5,085 nucleotides of DNA. Source: Actinomycetes bacterium (GTDB lineage Bacteria > Actinomycetota > Acidimicrobiia > Acidimicrobiales > JAJYPT01). Location: contig JAJYPT010000130.1 in NCBI GenBank assembly GCA_021795135.1, positions 1 to 5,085 on the forward strand, read 5' to 3'. The position numbers and the translations under genes are program-made. The notes below the pieces were generated by a model. That model was not told the origin of the DNA, made no database searches, and was given only the letters and a program-made list of their open reading frames with translations. Shown here piece after piece: positions 5,014 through 5,085 of this stretch (position 1 is its first letter; every line of letters begins with the position of its first letter).

Positions 5014-5085
5014 ATGAATGACTTTATAGATGTTGTGGTGGTTGGATCTATAAATCAAGATTATCTCATAAAAACAAAATCTATA
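5014..5085 (+). CDS. PfkB/ribokinase-family sugar kinase, N-terminus only
   Basis: Only the first 24 codons are in the window; the frame is open to the right edge. The start MNDFIDVVVVGSINQDYLIK matches the first beta strand of ribokinase-like kinases, with the GSxNxD motif at residues 11-16 (Asn14 and Asp16; Asp16 contacts the sugar in this family). Such an enzyme would phosphorylate the imported sugar with ATP in the cytoplasm. It is 12 nt after the permease stop and clearly in the same operon. Its presence next to a CUT2 importer fits ribose or another pentose or hexose brought in unphosphorylated. Other PfkB members (fructokinase, nucleoside or other sugar kinases) cannot be excluded from 24 residues. 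Confidence 0.75.
   Translation, partial: MNDFIDVVVVGSINQDYLIKTKSI

Overview
The window is AT-rich bacterial DNA carrying a LacI-regulated CUT2-type (ribose/xylose/fructose-class) sugar ABC importer operon. All confident genes are on the + strand. The binding protein has a lipoprotein signal, one start is TTG, one ribosome binding site is GGAGGA, and the repressor's recognition helix (SVVSYVVNNG) is of a type I associate with Actinomycetota and Chloroflexota. These features suit a monoderm, Gram-positive-like organism, but the phylum cannot be fixed from this stretch.

Positions 1-84 probably hold the last codons of a gene that starts outside the window. Positions 107-199 hold two long, nearly perfect hairpins packed back to back. 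Positions 200-957 contain no convincing protein gene but are not featureless. There are two operator-like palindromes (528-544, 555-564), a good sigma-70-type promoter (600-627) and, just after it, a roughly 120-nt segment (643-763) with a long-range closing stem, C-rich loops and two mutually exclusive inner pairings. This is a candidate structured RNA and the most interesting thing in the window. A perfect 18-bp palindrome (958-975) then sits directly before the regulator gene.

Positions 997-2010 encode the LacI-family repressor. The 111-nt gap after it holds a second inverted repeat with the same TATCTA/TAGATA half-sites, followed by a duplicated G-run ribosome binding site and start. That duplication creates a 9-codon leader ORF overlapping the next gene. 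The operon continues with a sugar-binding lipoprotein (2122-3231), a single-domain ABC ATPase (3228-3980, 4-nt overlap), a CUT2 permease (4015-5001) and the first 24 codons of a PfkB/ribokinase-type sugar kinase (5014 to the window end).

The inferred logic is as follows. The lipoprotein captures a sugar outside the membrane. A permease dimer powered by an ATPase dimer imports it unphosphorylated, and the kinase phosphorylates it. The repressor, binding the two TATCTA/TAGATA sites, shuts off itself and the transport genes until sugar is present. The sugar is unknown. The binding protein keeps most ribose-binding residues, but two appear replaced, so ribose should not be assumed.
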